From NCBI RefSeq assembly GCF_014779555.2, contig NZ_CP094357.1:2294001-2358000 (forward strand): a DNA stretch of 64,000 nucleotides. The letters are read 5' to 3'. Positions 17,133 through 26,124 of the stretch are shown here, in pieces (position 1 is the stretch's first letter; every line of letters begins with the position of its first letter). The position numbers and the translations under genes are program-made. This stretch comes from Lysobacter capsici (GTDB lineage Bacteria > Pseudomonadota > Gammaproteobacteria > Xanthomonadales > Xanthomonadaceae). The notes under the pieces were generated by a model. It had not been told where the DNA came from and did no database searches. It saw only the letters and a program-made list of their open reading frames with translations.

Positions 17133-17516
17133 ATGACCACGCCGGTCGCGCGCGCCTTCGTGCCGATGCTGCACGTCGCCAGCCTGCCGCGGGCGATCGC
17201 GTTCTACGCGGCGCTGGATTTCCACGCGACCGAGCTGCACCAGCAGCCCGATCTAGACGACCCGACCTGGGCCTGGATGCAAAGCCCCGGCGGCGCCGAA
17301 TTCATGCTGGTCCAGGCCGGCGCGCCGATCGACGACGGCGTCCAGGGCGTGCTGTTCTACGTCTATTGCGACGACGTGGTGGCGATGCGCGAGCGCGTGC
17401 TCGCCGCCGGCCTGGCCGCCGGCGAACTGACCTATCCGTTCTACCGTCCCAACGGCGAATTCCGCCTCAGCGATCCGGACGGTTACGTCCTGATGGTCAC
17501 ACACGCCGGCGATTGA
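17133..17516 (+). CDS. VOC-family (glyoxalase/bleomycin-resistance fold) protein
   Basis: A 127-residue protein of the vicinal oxygen chelate superfamily. The ATG at 17133 is followed by FVPMLHVASLPRAIAFYAAL, the first beta-alpha unit of a VOC module. GAEFMLVQAG, VLFYVYCDDV and the C-terminal NGEFRLSDPDGYVLMVTH complete a single two-module domain. The final Asp/Gly pattern is typical of resistance-type proteins. No signal peptide is present. The gene lies about 50 bp upstream of the amidohydrolase gene on the same strand. Substrate and metal dependence are not determinable. Confidence 0.85.
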   Translation: MTTPVARAFVPMLHVASLPRAIAFYAALDFHATELHQQPDLDDPTWAWMQSPGGAEFMLVQAGAPIDDGVQGVLFYVYCDDVVAMRERVLAAGLAAGELTYPFYRPNGEFRLSDPDGYVLMVTHAGD

Positions 17517-17565
17517 CCGTCCCCTTTCACACCCGTTCCTTTATCCGACACCGGAGCCGCACCCG

Positions 17566-19632
17566 ATGAAATCCCCGCGTCCGCAGTCCGTTACCCGTTT
17601 CGCGCTCGCGCTGTGCCTGGTTCCCGGCCTGTCGGTGGCCTTCGCCGCGACCGCGCTGGCGGCGCAGACCACGCGTTACCTGGCCCTGGTCGACGGCGGC
17701 AAGCAGGCCGGCCAGCAGGTCGTGACCCGCGCCGACGACGGCACCACCACGGTCGAGTTCGTGTTCAAGGACAACGGCCGCGGGCCCGAGCTCAAGGAAA
17801 GCTACACCCTGGCCGACGACGGCACCTACCGCACCTACGCGGTGCAGGGCACCTCGACCTTCGGCGCCAAGGTCGACGAAAGCTTCCAGCGCAACGGCGA
17901 TCAGGTCAGCTGGAAATCCAAGTCCGACGCCGGCCAGGAGACAGTGCCGGGCGTCGGTCTGTACGCGCCGCTTGGGGGCACCCCGGCCGGGATCTCGGTC
18001 GCGCTCGGCGCGTTGGCCAAGCACAACGGCAAGCTGCCGTTGCTGCCCAACGGCACCTTGAGCTCGAGCAAGCTCGGCCAAGCGCAGGTGCAGCGCGACG
18101 GCAAGACCCAGACCGTGCAGCTGCTGGCGCTGACCGGGCAGGGCTTCACCCCGAATTTCGTCTGGGCCACCAACGACGCGCAGCCGCGCCTGTTCGCCTT
18201 GATCTATCCGGGCTATCTGCAGTTGATCGAGGAAGGCTGGCAGGCCAACGCCGCGGCCCTGGAAACCCAGCAGAAAGCCGCCGAAGGCAAGCTGCTGGTC
18301 GACCTGCGCAAGAAGCTCGGCCATCGTTTCGCCGGCACCACGGTGTTGCGCGACGTGCGCGTGTTCGACAGCGAACACGCCACCCTCGGCGCGGCCACCG
18401 ACGTGGTGATCGCCGACGGCAAGATCGTTTCGGTCGGCAAGGCCGATCCCAAGCTCAAGGCCGATCGCGTCGTCGACGGCGGCGGCAAGGTGCTGATGCC
18501 GGGCCTGTTCGACATGCACGGGCATGTCTCGCGCTGGGACGGCGGCCTCAACATCGCCGCGGGCGTCACCACCGTGCGCGACATGGGCAACGACAACGCG
18601 ACCTTGCAGCAGATGATCGGCGAGATCGAAGACGGCACGCTGATGTCGCCGGGCGTGGTGCCGGCCGGTTTCATCGAAGGCGAAAGCCAGTACTCGGCGC
18701 GCAACGGCTTCGTGATCAAGAACCTCGACGAAGCCAAGAAGGCGGTCGACTGGTATTCCGAACACGGGTACCCGCAGATCAAGATCTACAACTCGTTCCC
18801 GAAGGCGGTGCTGGGCGACACCGTCGCCTACGCGCACAGCAAGGGCATGCGGGTGAGCGGCCACGTGCCGGCGTTCCTGCGCGCGCAGGACGTGGTCGAT
18901 CAGGGTTTCGACGAGATCCAGCACATCAATCAGCTGATGCTGAATTTCTTCGTCGACGACAAGACCGATACGCGCACCTTGCAGCGGTTTTACCTGGTCG
19001 CCGACAAGACCGCCGACCTGGATTTCGATTCCAAGCCGGTGCAGGACTTCATCGCGACCCTGGCCAAGAAGCAGATCGCGATCGATCCGACCCTGGCGAC
19101 GTTCGAGTTCCTGCACCAGCGCGACGGCGAGTTGTCGCCGATCGTGGCCGGCATCGAGGACCATCTGCCGCCGGACGTGCAGCGCGGCCGGCGTTCGGCC
19201 GAGATGAACATCCCCGACGACGCCACCGCGGCGCGTTACACCAAGTCCTACGACAAGCTGGTCGAATTCGTCGGCCGCGCCTACAAGGCCGGCGTGCCGC
19301 TGCTGGCCGGCACCGACGAAGTCCCGGGTTTCACCCTGCAGCACGAACTGGCCTTGTACGTACGCGCCGGCCTGACCCCGGCGCAGGCCTTGCAGGTCGC
19401 GACCTGGAACGCGGCGAAGGTCGCGCGCGTGCTCGACAACCGCGGCTCGGTGACGGTCGGCAAGCGCTCGGACCTGATCCTGATCGACGGCGACCCGACC
19501 AAGGACATCGGCGACATCCGCAAGGTCTCGCTGGTGCTGCGCGGCGACACCGCGTACTACCCGAGCGAGGTGCATGAGGCGCTCGGGGTGAAGCCGTTTG
19601 CTGCGGCGGCGAAGGTGACGGTCGCCAAGTAA
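17566..19632 (+). CDS. exported amidohydrolase-family protein
   Basis: A 688-residue protein with a signal peptide (residues 1 to about 34, ending TALAA). Residues about 35-260 are an N-terminal region, with strands resembling a lipocalin-like or DUF domain, that is not part of the usual amidohydrolase fold. From about residue 265 comes a metal-dependent hydrolase: VLMPGLFDMHGHVS carries the HxH metal motif near residue 318, GVTTVRDMGN follows, and RVSGHVPAF and IQHINQL provide the later His residues. AGTDEVPG gives the last Asp, and GSVTVGKRSDLILIDGDP is the C-terminal composite-domain signature. The best guess is an imidazolonepropionase- or prolidase-like periplasmic hydrolase of unknown substrate. 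Confidence 0.85.
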   Translation: MKSPRPQSVTRFALALCLVPGLSVAFAATALAAQTTRYLALVDGGKQAGQQVVTRADDGTTTVEFVFKDNGRGPELKESYTLADDGTYRTYAVQGTSTFGAKVDESFQRNGDQVSWKSKSDAGQETVPGVGLYAPLGGTPAGISVALGALAKHNGKLPLLPNGTLSSSKLGQAQVQRDGKTQTVQLLALTGQGFTPNFVWATNDAQPRLFALIYPGYLQLIEEGWQANAAALETQQKAAEGKLLVDLRKKLGHRFAGTTVLRDVRVFDSEHATLGAATDVVIADGKIVSVGKADPKLKADRVVDGGGKVLMPGLFDMHGHVSRWDGGLNIAAGVTTVRDMGNDNATLQQMIGEIEDGTLMSPGVVPAGFIEGESQYSARNGFVIKNLDEAKKAVDWYSEHGYPQIKIYNSFPKAVLGDTVAYAHSKGMRVSGHVPAFLRAQDVVDQGFDEIQHINQLMLNFFVDDKTDTRTLQRFYLVADKTADLDFDSKPVQDFIATLAKKQIAIDPTLATFEFLHQRDGELSPIVAGIEDHLPPDVQRGRRSAEMNIPDDATAARYTKSYDKLVEFVGRAYKAGVPLLAGTDEVPGFTLQHELALYVRAGLTPAQALQVATWNAAKVARVLDNRGSVTVGKRSDLILIDGDPTKDIGDIRKVSLVLRGDTAYYPSEVHEALGVKPFAAAAKVTVAK

Positions 19633-19643
19633 GCGATGCAAAA

Positions 19644-19762
19644 GCCCCTCTCCCGCTTGCGGGAGAGGGGTTGGGGTGAGGGAACAATTGAGTCGCGGTG
19701 CAATTCGGCCGGACCGCGTGCCCTCACCCCGGCCCTCTCCCGCAAGCGGGAGAGGGAGAGGG
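19644..19762. repeat. two CCCTCTCCCG-type palindromes in inverted arrangement
   Basis: CCCCTCTCCCGCTTGCGGGA begins near 19646, and a second copy preceded by CCTCACCCCGG spans about 19720-19760 in the opposite orientation. They follow the amidohydrolase stop. The remaining gap to 20010 is the leader of the TonB receptor gene, with an A/T-rich TTTAATGATTTGGTAACATT stretch near 19824 that may hold its promoter. Confidence 0.8.
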
Positions 19763-20010
19763 CGGTGCCAGTGATGGAGGGCCGGGGCGATAGTTAGCGC
19801 CACCGCCCATTCGAGCACCGACTCTTTAATGATTTGGTAACATTCGCCGGTCAATGAGCCGACCACGGCGCGGGCAGCTCCGCGCCAGAACCGCCAAGGG
19901 GCGGTCCGATCGCCCATCGCCGTCAGCCCATGCCCGAGGGGAGCATGACGCCGCGGCGGTTTCCCAAGCACTGGCGCCCCACGCGCCGCGTCCACCGAGA
20001 AACCCCGACC

Positions 20011-22308
20011 ATGTCCCAGCACGCCCGTGCTCCCCGTCGTCTTGCCCCGCGCAGCCACGCTCTCGCGCTCGCCATCGGCCTGACCCTCGTTTCCACCGCT
20101 GTGTTTGCCCAGGACGCCGCGCCCGCCGCGCCCGCCGAAGGCGACGCCAAGACCCTCGACGCGCTGATGGTGACCGCGCAGCGCAAGGTCGAACGCGCCA
20201 AGGACGTGCCGGTCGCGCTCACCACCGTCGATCGCGAGAAGCTGCACGTGCTCGGCTCCGGCGGCGGCGATATCCGCTTCCTGTCCGGCCGCCTGCCGAG
20301 CCTCAACATCGAGTCCTCGTTCGGCCGCGCCTTCCCGCGCTTCTACATCCGCGGCCTGGGCAACACCGATTTCGACTTGAACGCCTCGCAGCCGGTGTCG
20401 CTGGTGTACGACGACATCGTGCTCGAGAACCCGCTGCTCAAGGGCTTCCCGGTGTTCGACCTGGAAAATGTCGAACTGCTGCGCGGCCCGCAGGGCACGC
20501 TGTTCGGCCGCAACACGCCGGCCGGCGTGGTCAAGTTCGAATCGGCCAAGCCGACCCGCGAACTGGAAGGCTACGGCCAGATTTCCTACGGCACCTACGG
20601 CACCACCAACTTCGAAGGCGCGGTCAGCGGCCCGCTCGGCCCGAACTGGTCGGCGCGCGCTTCGGCGATGTACCAGCGCCGCGACGACTGGGTCGACAAC
20701 ACCAACCCGAACGCGCGCACCAACCCCAAGCTCGAAGGCTATGACGAGTCGGCCGCGCGCCTGCAACTGCAGTACGACGGCAGCGACACCTTCCACGCCT
20801 TGTTCAACGTGCACGCGCGCCATCTCAACGGCACCGCGCGCCTGTTCCGGGCGATGCTGTTCAAAAAGGGCACGAATGATCTGGTCGACGGCTTCGACGT
20901 CGACAAGGTCGGCATCGACGGACGCAACTTCCAGAAGCTCGACACCTGGGGCGCGAGCGCGCGCCTGAGCTGGGACCTGTCGAACGATCTGACCCTGTAC
21001 TCGATCACCGGTTACGAAACCGCCGATTCGCTCAGCCGCGGCGACATCGACGGCGGCGTCGGCGCGGTGTTCCTGCCCGGCGGCAGCACCCCGGCCGGCA
21101 TTCCGTTCACCGCCGAATCGGCCGACGGTCTGCCCGACCATCGCCAGATCACCCAGGAATTCCGCCTGGAATCGAACTACAGCGGCCCGTTGAACTGGCA
21201 GGCCGGCCTGTTCTATTTCGACGAAGACATCACCGTCGACAGCTTGAACTACGACACCCTGGCCGGCGGCGTGCAGGCCGGTCACGCCCAGCAGAAGCAG
21301 CGCAACAAGGCCTGGGCGGCGTTCGGTTCGCTCGAGTACGCGGTCACCGACCGCTTCAAGCTGCGCGGCGGCCTGCGCTACACCCAGGACAAGAAGGACT
21401 TCAGCGCCAGCGTGCTGCAGAGCGCGCCGTTCGGCGCGCCGGTGTCGGGCCCGTTCAAGGTCAACACCGATGTCGACGACGTCAGCTGGGATATCAGCGG
21501 CGTGTTCCAGGCCACCGACGATATCAACCTGTACGCCCGCGTCGCCAAGGGCTTCCGCGCGCCCAGCATCCAGGGCCGTTTGCTGTTCCAGGTGCCGCCG
21601 CAGCCGTCGGTCGCCGACGCCGAGAAGGTGATCTCGTACGAAGCCGGCCTCAAGGCCGACCTGTGGGACAAGCGCGCGCGCCTGGGCTTCGCGTTGTTCC
21701 GCTACAACGTCGACAACCAGCAGCTCAACGCGGTCGGCGGCGCGCTCAACCAGACCATCCTGGTCAACGCCGACAAGACCGTAGGCCAGGGCTTCGAAGT
21801 CGATCTCGACGCCTACCTGACCGACAACCTGATGGTCACCTTCGGCGCCAGCTACAACGACACCGAAATCAAGGACGCCAATCTGTTCGTCGCGCCCTGC
21901 GGCGGCGGCTGCACCGTGACCGACCCGACCGTGGTCCGCAACGGCGTGACCCTGGCGGCGATCGACGGCAACCCGTTGCCGCAGGCGCCGAAGTGGGTCT
22001 ACAACGTGACCGCGCGCTACACCCTGCCGCTGGCCAACGGCAACGAGTTCTACGTCTACACCGACTGGGCCTACCGCAGCGGCGTCAACTTCTTCCTGTA
22101 CGAGTCGAAGGAATTCCGCGGCAAGCCGCTGCTCGAAGGCGGCCTGCGCGTGGGTTACAGCTGGGACAACGGCCGCTACGACGTGGCCTTGTACGGCCGC
22201 AACATCCTCGACGAAGTGCGCGCGGTCGGCGGCATCGACTTCAACAACCTGGTCGGCTTCGTCAACGACCCGCGCATCGTGGGCGCGGAGTTCAAGGCGT
22301 CGTTCTGA
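20011..22308 (+). CDS. TonB-dependent outer-membrane receptor
   Basis: A 765-residue receptor for energy-dependent uptake across the outer membrane. The ATG at 20011 gives a long basic N-region and a signal peptide ending VFAQD. The plug domain starts with DALMVTAQRKVERAKDVPVAL (TonB-box-like region) and contains FDLENVELLRGPQGTLFGRN. The barrel follows, with NLYARVAKGFRAPSIQGRL, and the protein ends in a terminal Phe (GAEFKASF), as expected for Bam recognition. The plug type resembles the FecA/iron-transport group used in Xanthomonadales for siderophores or plant carbohydrates. The ligand is unknown. The co-directional amidohydrolase gene upstream is separated by repeats. Confidence 0.93.
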   Translation: MSQHARAPRRLAPRSHALALAIGLTLVSTAVFAQDAAPAAPAEGDAKTLDALMVTAQRKVERAKDVPVALTTVDREKLHVLGSGGGDIRFLSGRLPSLNIESSFGRAFPRFYIRGLGNTDFDLNASQPVSLVYDDIVLENPLLKGFPVFDLENVELLRGPQGTLFGRNTPAGVVKFESAKPTRELEGYGQISYGTYGTTNFEGAVSGPLGPNWSARASAMYQRRDDWVDNTNPNARTNPKLEGYDESAARLQLQYDGSDTFHALFNVHARHLNGTARLFRAMLFKKGTNDLVDGFDVDKVGIDGRNFQKLDTWGASARLSWDLSNDLTLYSITGYETADSLSRGDIDGGVGAVFLPGGSTPAGIPFTAESADGLPDHRQITQEFRLESNYSGPLNWQAGLFYFDEDITVDSLNYDTLAGGVQAGHAQQKQRNKAWAAFGSLEYAVTDRFKLRGGLRYTQDKKDFSASVLQSAPFGAPVSGPFKVNTDVDDVSWDISGVFQATDDINLYARVAKGFRAPSIQGRLLFQVPPQPSVADAEKVISYEAGLKADLWDKRARLGFALFRYNVDNQQLNAVGGALNQTILVNADKTVGQGFEVDLDAYLTDNLMVTFGASYNDTEIKDANLFVAPCGGGCTVTDPTVVRNGVTLAAIDGNPLPQAPKWVYNVTARYTLPLANGNEFYVYTDWAYRSGVNFFLYESKEFRGKPLLEGGLRVGYSWDNGRYDVALYGRNILDEVRAVGGIDFNNLVGFVNDPRIVGAEFKASF

Positions 22309-22334
22309 TTTGCGAGTGGGTTGCGATTTGACGG

Positions 22335-22366
22335 ACGGCCCGCCTTGTGCGGGCCGTTTGTTTTTT
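22335..22366 (+). terminator. intrinsic terminator of the TonB receptor gene
   Basis: ACGGCCCGC and GCGGGCCGT form a 9-bp stem with a 5-nt loop, followed by TTGTTTTTTC. It is 27 nt after the receptor stop. Confidence 0.9.
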
Positions 22367-22368
22367 CG

Positions 22369-22453
22369 GGATTGGGGATTGGGGATTGGGGATTGGGGAT
22401 TGGGGATTGGGGATTCGAGATTTGGGAATCGGGAATTGGGAATTGGGAATGGC
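22369..22453. repeat. GGGATTG heptamer tandem repeat
   Basis: About seven copies of a perfect 7-bp unit (GGGGATT) followed by diverged GGGAATC/GGGAATT units. It belongs to the GGGAATCGGG family also seen near 27.8, 44.6 and 62.3 kb. A slippage-prone microsatellite just after a terminator. Confidence 0.9.
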
Positions 22454-22530
22454 GGGCGCGCGGGGGCTGCGGCGCGATCGTTCGAACGTAAGTACGACGT
22501 GCGCCAGAGTGCGGCAGATCCGCTTTGGCT

Positions 22531-22615
22531 CGTCATCCCCGCGAAGGCGGGGATCCAGGGCTTCACCGCGACAAGACTCTGAAGTCTCTTGATCCCCGCC
22601 TTCGCGGGGATGACG
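22531..22615. repeat. inverted pair of GTCATCCCCGCGAAGG elements
   Basis: CGTCATCCCCGCGAAGGCGG near 22532 and its reverse complement ending near 22615, separated by about 30 bp. The same element recurs at 46.78 kb. The remaining 22309-22923 gap shows no gene apart from repeats and the leader of the peroxidase gene. Confidence 0.85.
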
Positions 22616-22923
22616 GCAACAGCACAGGCCGAATCAACGTCGACGCCAAGGCCTGCCAACGCCAGTGCCAGTGCCAGCGTCAGCGACGACAACTGCGACG
22701 ACAACAGGGGCCGAAGCCGCATTTAAACCGCTACCAACTCGAGCTCGCGCCCAAACCCGCACCCGACCCCACAACAACCGAGTCCGCCACCGCATATCCA
22801 AACCGTGACGGCCCCGCGAATCTTCGAACCCGGGGTGCGACGCCGGCCACCGATCCGGTCCCCTTGACGCCCGCCGTCACCGCCGACGCGCTATCGTTCG
22901 CCCAACCCACACCGAGCGCCGCC

Positions 22924-23406
22924 ATGACCACCGCCTACGATTTTTCCGCCACCGACATCGACGGCCAGTCCCAGTCGCTGGACCGTTACAAGGGCAAGGT
23001 GCTGCTGATCGTCAACGTCGCGTCCAAGTGCGGCTTCACCCCGCAGTACACCGGCCTGGAGAAGCTCGAGCGCGAGTATCAGGCGCGCGGTTTCGAGGTG
23101 CTGGGCTTTCCCTGCGACCAGTTCGGCCACCAGGAACCCGGCGACGAGAACGAGATCAAGGAGTTCTGTTCGCTGGCCTACGACGTGACCTTCCCGATGT
23201 ACGCCAAGGTCGACGTCAACGGCGACAAGGCGCACCCGCTGTGGAAATGGCTCAAGGACGAGAAGGGCGGTTTCCTCGGCATCGATGCGATCAAGTGGAA
23301 CTTCACCAAGTTCCTGGTCGGCCGCGACGGCAAGGTGATCAAGCGCTATGCGCCGACGGATAAGCCCGAATCGATCGCGGGGGATATCGAGAAGGCGTTG
23401 GCTTGA
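22924..23406 (+). CDS. glutathione peroxidase, Cys type
   Basis: A 160-residue thiol peroxidase of the GPx family (BtuE-like), reducing hydroperoxides with thioredoxin or glutathione. The ATG at 22924 starts directly before the domain. The peroxidatic Cys lies in NVASKCGFTPQY at residue 36 and is Cys, not selenocysteine. GFPCDQFGHQEPG carries the catalytic Gln and a possible resolving Cys. IKWNFTKFLV gives the conserved Trp/Asn. The length and the absence of the dimerisation loop fit monomeric bacterial enzymes. A strong terminator follows. Confidence 0.94.
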   Translation: MTTAYDFSATDIDGQSQSLDRYKGKVLLIVNVASKCGFTPQYTGLEKLEREYQARGFEVLGFPCDQFGHQEPGDENEIKEFCSLAYDVTFPMYAKVDVNGDKAHPLWKWLKDEKGGFLGIDAIKWNFTKFLVGRDGKVIKRYAPTDKPESIAGDIEKALA

Positions 23407-23450
23407 GTGGTTTGAGCGGCTTGGATGGCTCGAAAGTTCAGCGTTGAAAG

Positions 23451-23487
23451 AAAGGCTTCGGCTCAAACAGCCGAAGCCTTTTTGTTT
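23451..23487 (+). terminator. intrinsic terminator of the peroxidase gene
   Basis: AAAGGCTTCGGCT and AGCCGAAGCCTTT form a 13-bp stem with a 5-nt loop, followed by TTGTTT. Confidence 0.92.
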
Positions 23488-23509
23488 CAGTTCTGGTCGA
23501 ACCCACCTA

Positions 23510-23623
23510 CCGTCATTCCCGCGAACGCGGGAATCCAGTGACTTCAAACGTTCTCGCACGAAAGGCCCTGAATGTTCGGCTACGCCGAAGTAAAGCGGAG
23601 CCCGCGTTCGCGGGAACGACGGC
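23510..23623. repeat. inverted pair of GTCATTCCCGCGAACGCGGG elements
   Basis: A variant of the GTCATCCCCGCGAAGG family. CGTCATTCCCGCGAACGCGG is near 23512 and its partial reverse complement (CCCGCGTTCGCGGGAACGAC) is near 23600. The pair lies between convergent genes. Confidence 0.8.
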
Positions 23624-23672
23624 CTGGAGAGAGCGCTGAAGCCTGTGGTGGCGTCACGAATCAAGCCCCGAC

Positions 23673-24905
23673 TCAAGCCCCATCCGCAGCCGCAGGCCGA
23701 GCAACACCCATCGCCACACCCGCTGCATCAGTCGCGGCCCGCTCAGCACCACCGCGCGCCGTGCCACTGCGCTTGCCCTTTAACCCAAACACCGGCCGCA
23801 ACAGCGGCACCCGCCGAATGATCTCGTGCAGCACGAAGCACCCCGCCACCGTTCCGAACAACACGATCGCCGGTTCGCCGATCGGGCCGAAATGCAGCGG
23901 CAGGATCCAGTACGCGATCAGCACGATCAGGCTCTGATGCAGCACGTACCACGGGTACACCGCCTCGGTCGCCCACGGCAGCCAGCGGAAAGGCCGGTTG
24001 AGCAGGGCGTGGCCCCAGCCCAGGATCGCGGTCAGCGCGAACCACACATACAGATTGCGCAGCAGCCACACGCTGTTCTGCAGCCAGTCGGGAATCTCCT
24101 CGGGAATCAGCAGCACCAGGCTCAGGTAGAAGCCGAACAGGCCCAGCGCCAGACTCAGGCTCCACTTGCGCAGCCGGGTCAGCTCGGCCCACAGGCCGGC
24201 GTCGTTGCCGATCCAATAGCCGTACAGAAACACGGTGAAGTACATCGCGTGGCGGTACCAGTCGTGGATCAGGTCGCCGGTTTCGTCGAACAGCGGCGCC
24301 AGGGTCATGGTGTACGCGGCCAGCGGCAGCGCCGGCAGGATCAGCAGCTTCCAGCCGCGCAGGCCGGTGAACAAGGCCAGCAGGCGCCGGCCCAAGCCGT
24401 TGCGGAACAGCGGAAGCAAGGCCGCGAAGGCGATCGTGTACACCCACAGGTAGGCCAGGTACCACAGGTGGTTCCAGGTGAAGCCGTATTCCCAGCCGTC
24501 GAACGCGCCCTTGGGCCACGGCTGGAACTGGTAATAGCGCAGCAGGAAATCGACGAAGCCCGGCTCGACCAAGCCGTTGGCCACGCCCTGCGCATACGGC
24601 TGGATCGGCACGATCACCAGGCAGCCGAAAGTCAGCGGCAGCAGCAGGCGCCAGCTGCGCTGGACCACGAAGCGGCCCAGCGAGGTGCCGCGCAGCAGGA
24701 AATGCACCGACAGGCCCGAGATCAGGAAGATCAGGTCCATGCGCCAGCGGTTCACGAACAGCATCGGGATCTGCAGCGGCTCGGACAGGTGGCTGCTCTT
24801 GAGGTGCCAGCCCCAGTCGGCGACGTACAACATGGCGCAGTGATAGAGGATCAGAAGGACGAAGGCGAGGGCGCGCAGGGCGTCGATGTCGTACCGGCGT
24901 TGCAT
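23673..24905 (-). CDS. membrane acyltransferase 3 family protein
   Basis: A 410-residue polytopic inner-membrane protein of the acyltransferase 3 (OpgC/OafA-type) family, which moves acyl groups to envelope glycans or other extracytoplasmic acceptors. The ATG at 24905 starts RRYDIDALRALAFVLLILYH, the family hallmark of an Arg-x-Asp pair and TM1 His. DLIFLISGLSVHFLLRG gives the TM2-3 region, and about ten further hydrophobic segments follow. The C-terminal 30 residues are basic and Ala-rich. The gene is divergent from the LytTR regulator with a 155-bp shared upstream region, so that regulator may control it. Confidence 0.88.
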   Translation of the reverse strand: MQRRYDIDALRALAFVLLILYHCAMLYVADWGWHLKSSHLSEPLQIPMLFVNRWRMDLIFLISGLSVHFLLRGTSLGRFVVQRSWRLLLPLTFGCLVIVPIQPYAQGVANGLVEPGFVDFLLRYYQFQPWPKGAFDGWEYGFTWNHLWYLAYLWVYTIAFAALLPLFRNGLGRRLLALFTGLRGWKLLILPALPLAAYTMTLAPLFDETGDLIHDWYRHAMYFTVFLYGYWIGNDAGLWAELTRLRKWSLSLALGLFGFYLSLVLLIPEEIPDWLQNSVWLLRNLYVWFALTAILGWGHALLNRPFRWLPWATEAVYPWYVLHQSLIVLIAYWILPLHFGPIGEPAIVLFGTVAGCFVLHEIIRRVPLLRPVFGLKGKRSGTARGGAERAATDAAGVAMGVARPAAADGA

Positions 24906-25060
24906 GGGCGGGTCCGTGGCGGTGAGGTGGCGCAAAGCCTGTGGCGGCGCGCGTTTGCGCGACACCGCGGGGTGACCGGCGGCGGTCCGGCGGGGACGAA
25001 TCGCGGCCCCCGGGGACGATCGGTTGCCGCCGACGGCGCCGCGCAGGCGAGAATGCGCGC

Positions 25061-25987
25061 ATGAGCCACGACGTTTCCTCGCCCCCCTCGATCGCGCCCG
25101 CCAACGACCCCAGCGTCGCCGCCCCGGCCAGCGCCTGGGACCGCTACCAGCCCTGGCGCCGCACCGTCGAAGTGCTGGCCTGGGTGATCCTGTTCGCGGT
25201 CAACGCGATCGCCGGCACCCTGACCACGGTGATCGACATCCACCGCTTCGACCTGGACATCCCCCACTGGGCGCCGGCGGTGTGGGAGACCAGCAGCTGC
25301 GTGACCGCGCTGGCGCTGGCGCCGCTGCTGGTCTGGTACACCCGCAAGGTCCCGTTCCATATCGACACCTGGCGCCGCGCGCTGGCCCTGCACCTGCTCG
25401 GCAGCGTGGTCTGGTCGGTCGCGCACGTGGTCGGCATGGTCACGATCCGTAAGCTGGTCTACGTCGGCCTGGGCGAAAGCTACGATTTCGGCTCGTGGGG
25501 CATGAACCTGGTCTACGAGTACCTCAAGGACGTGCGCTCCTATACCTATATGGTGTTGTGGATCGAGGGCTACCGCCTGCTGATGCGGCGTTGGCAGGGC
25601 GAGGCCAGCGTGCTGACGACCCCGGACGACGTTCCCGAACCGGCCGTGCCCGAACGGCCCGAACGTTTCCTGGTGCGCAAGCTCGGCAAGGAATTCCTGA
25701 TCGCCGCCAGCGAGGTGGAATGGCTGCAGGCCTCGTCGAACTACGTGAACCTGCACCTGCGCGGCCGCGACTACCCGCTGCGCACCACCATGGCCGCGAT
25801 CGAGACCCAGCTCGACCCGGCGCGCTTCGTGCGCGTGCATCGCAGCTACATGGTCAACCTGGACTGCGTGGGCGAAATCGAACCGCTGGAAAGCGGCGAC
25901 GCGCGCATCACCATGCACGACGGCAGCAAGATCCCGTGCAGCCGGCGTTATCGCGGCGCCTTGCGGCAGGAGCGGCGGGCGGCTTGA
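25061..25987 (+). CDS. membrane-bound LytTR-family transcriptional regulator
   Basis: A 308-residue regulator. Residues about 35-190 contain four hydrophobic segments (VLAWVILFAVNAIAGTLTTV, a second near 80, a third near 110-125 and a fourth near 165). Residues about 205-308 form a LytTR DNA-binding domain: FLVRKLGKEFLIAASEVEWLQ, NYVNLHLRG and RFVRVHRSYMVNLDCV are standard. There is no receiver domain, so the membrane part probably senses or receives the signal directly. The ATG at 25061 is preferred because the upstream 40 residues are Arg-rich and not family-like. It is divergent from the acyltransferase gene and ends against a REP pair. Confidence 0.88.
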   Translation: MSHDVSSPPSIAPANDPSVAAPASAWDRYQPWRRTVEVLAWVILFAVNAIAGTLTTVIDIHRFDLDIPHWAPAVWETSSCVTALALAPLLVWYTRKVPFHIDTWRRALALHLLGSVVWSVAHVVGMVTIRKLVYVGLGESYDFGSWGMNLVYEYLKDVRSYTYMVLWIEGYRLLMRRWQGEASVLTTPDDVPEPAVPERPERFLVRKLGKEFLIAASEVEWLQASSNYVNLHLRGRDYPLRTTMAAIETQLDPARFVRVHRSYMVNLDCVGEIEPLESGDARITMHDGSKIPCSRRYRGALRQERRAA

Positions 25988-26009
25988 GTGCTGACGGGGT
26001 TGCGGTGCT

Positions 26010-26098
26010 CCCTGTAGGAGCGGCGCGAGCCGCGACCGCGAAACTTGCTTGCGTCGTGGCCGAGAGGTCGCGGTCGCGGCTCGCGCCGCTCCTACAGG
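26010..26098. repeat. inverted pair of GTAGGAG-family REP elements
   Basis: CCTGTAGGAGCGGCGCGAGC at 26011 and its reverse complement ending CTCCTACAGG at 26098. It lies between the convergent LytTR and TlpA-like genes. Confidence 0.88.
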
Positions 26099-26124
26099 TA
26101 GGCCAGGCCGGCCTGTCGCTCGGG

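Noticed and set aside
17527-22722. Open frame of over 1700 codons antisense to the amidohydrolase and TonB receptor genes
   Set aside because: It spans two clear plus-strand genes plus repeats and encodes low-complexity Arg/Ala/Val/His sequence with no recognisable domain.
22924-23406. Selenoprotein glutathione peroxidase
   Set aside because: The catalytic position is a normal Cys codon; no in-frame UGA or SECIS-like structure is needed.
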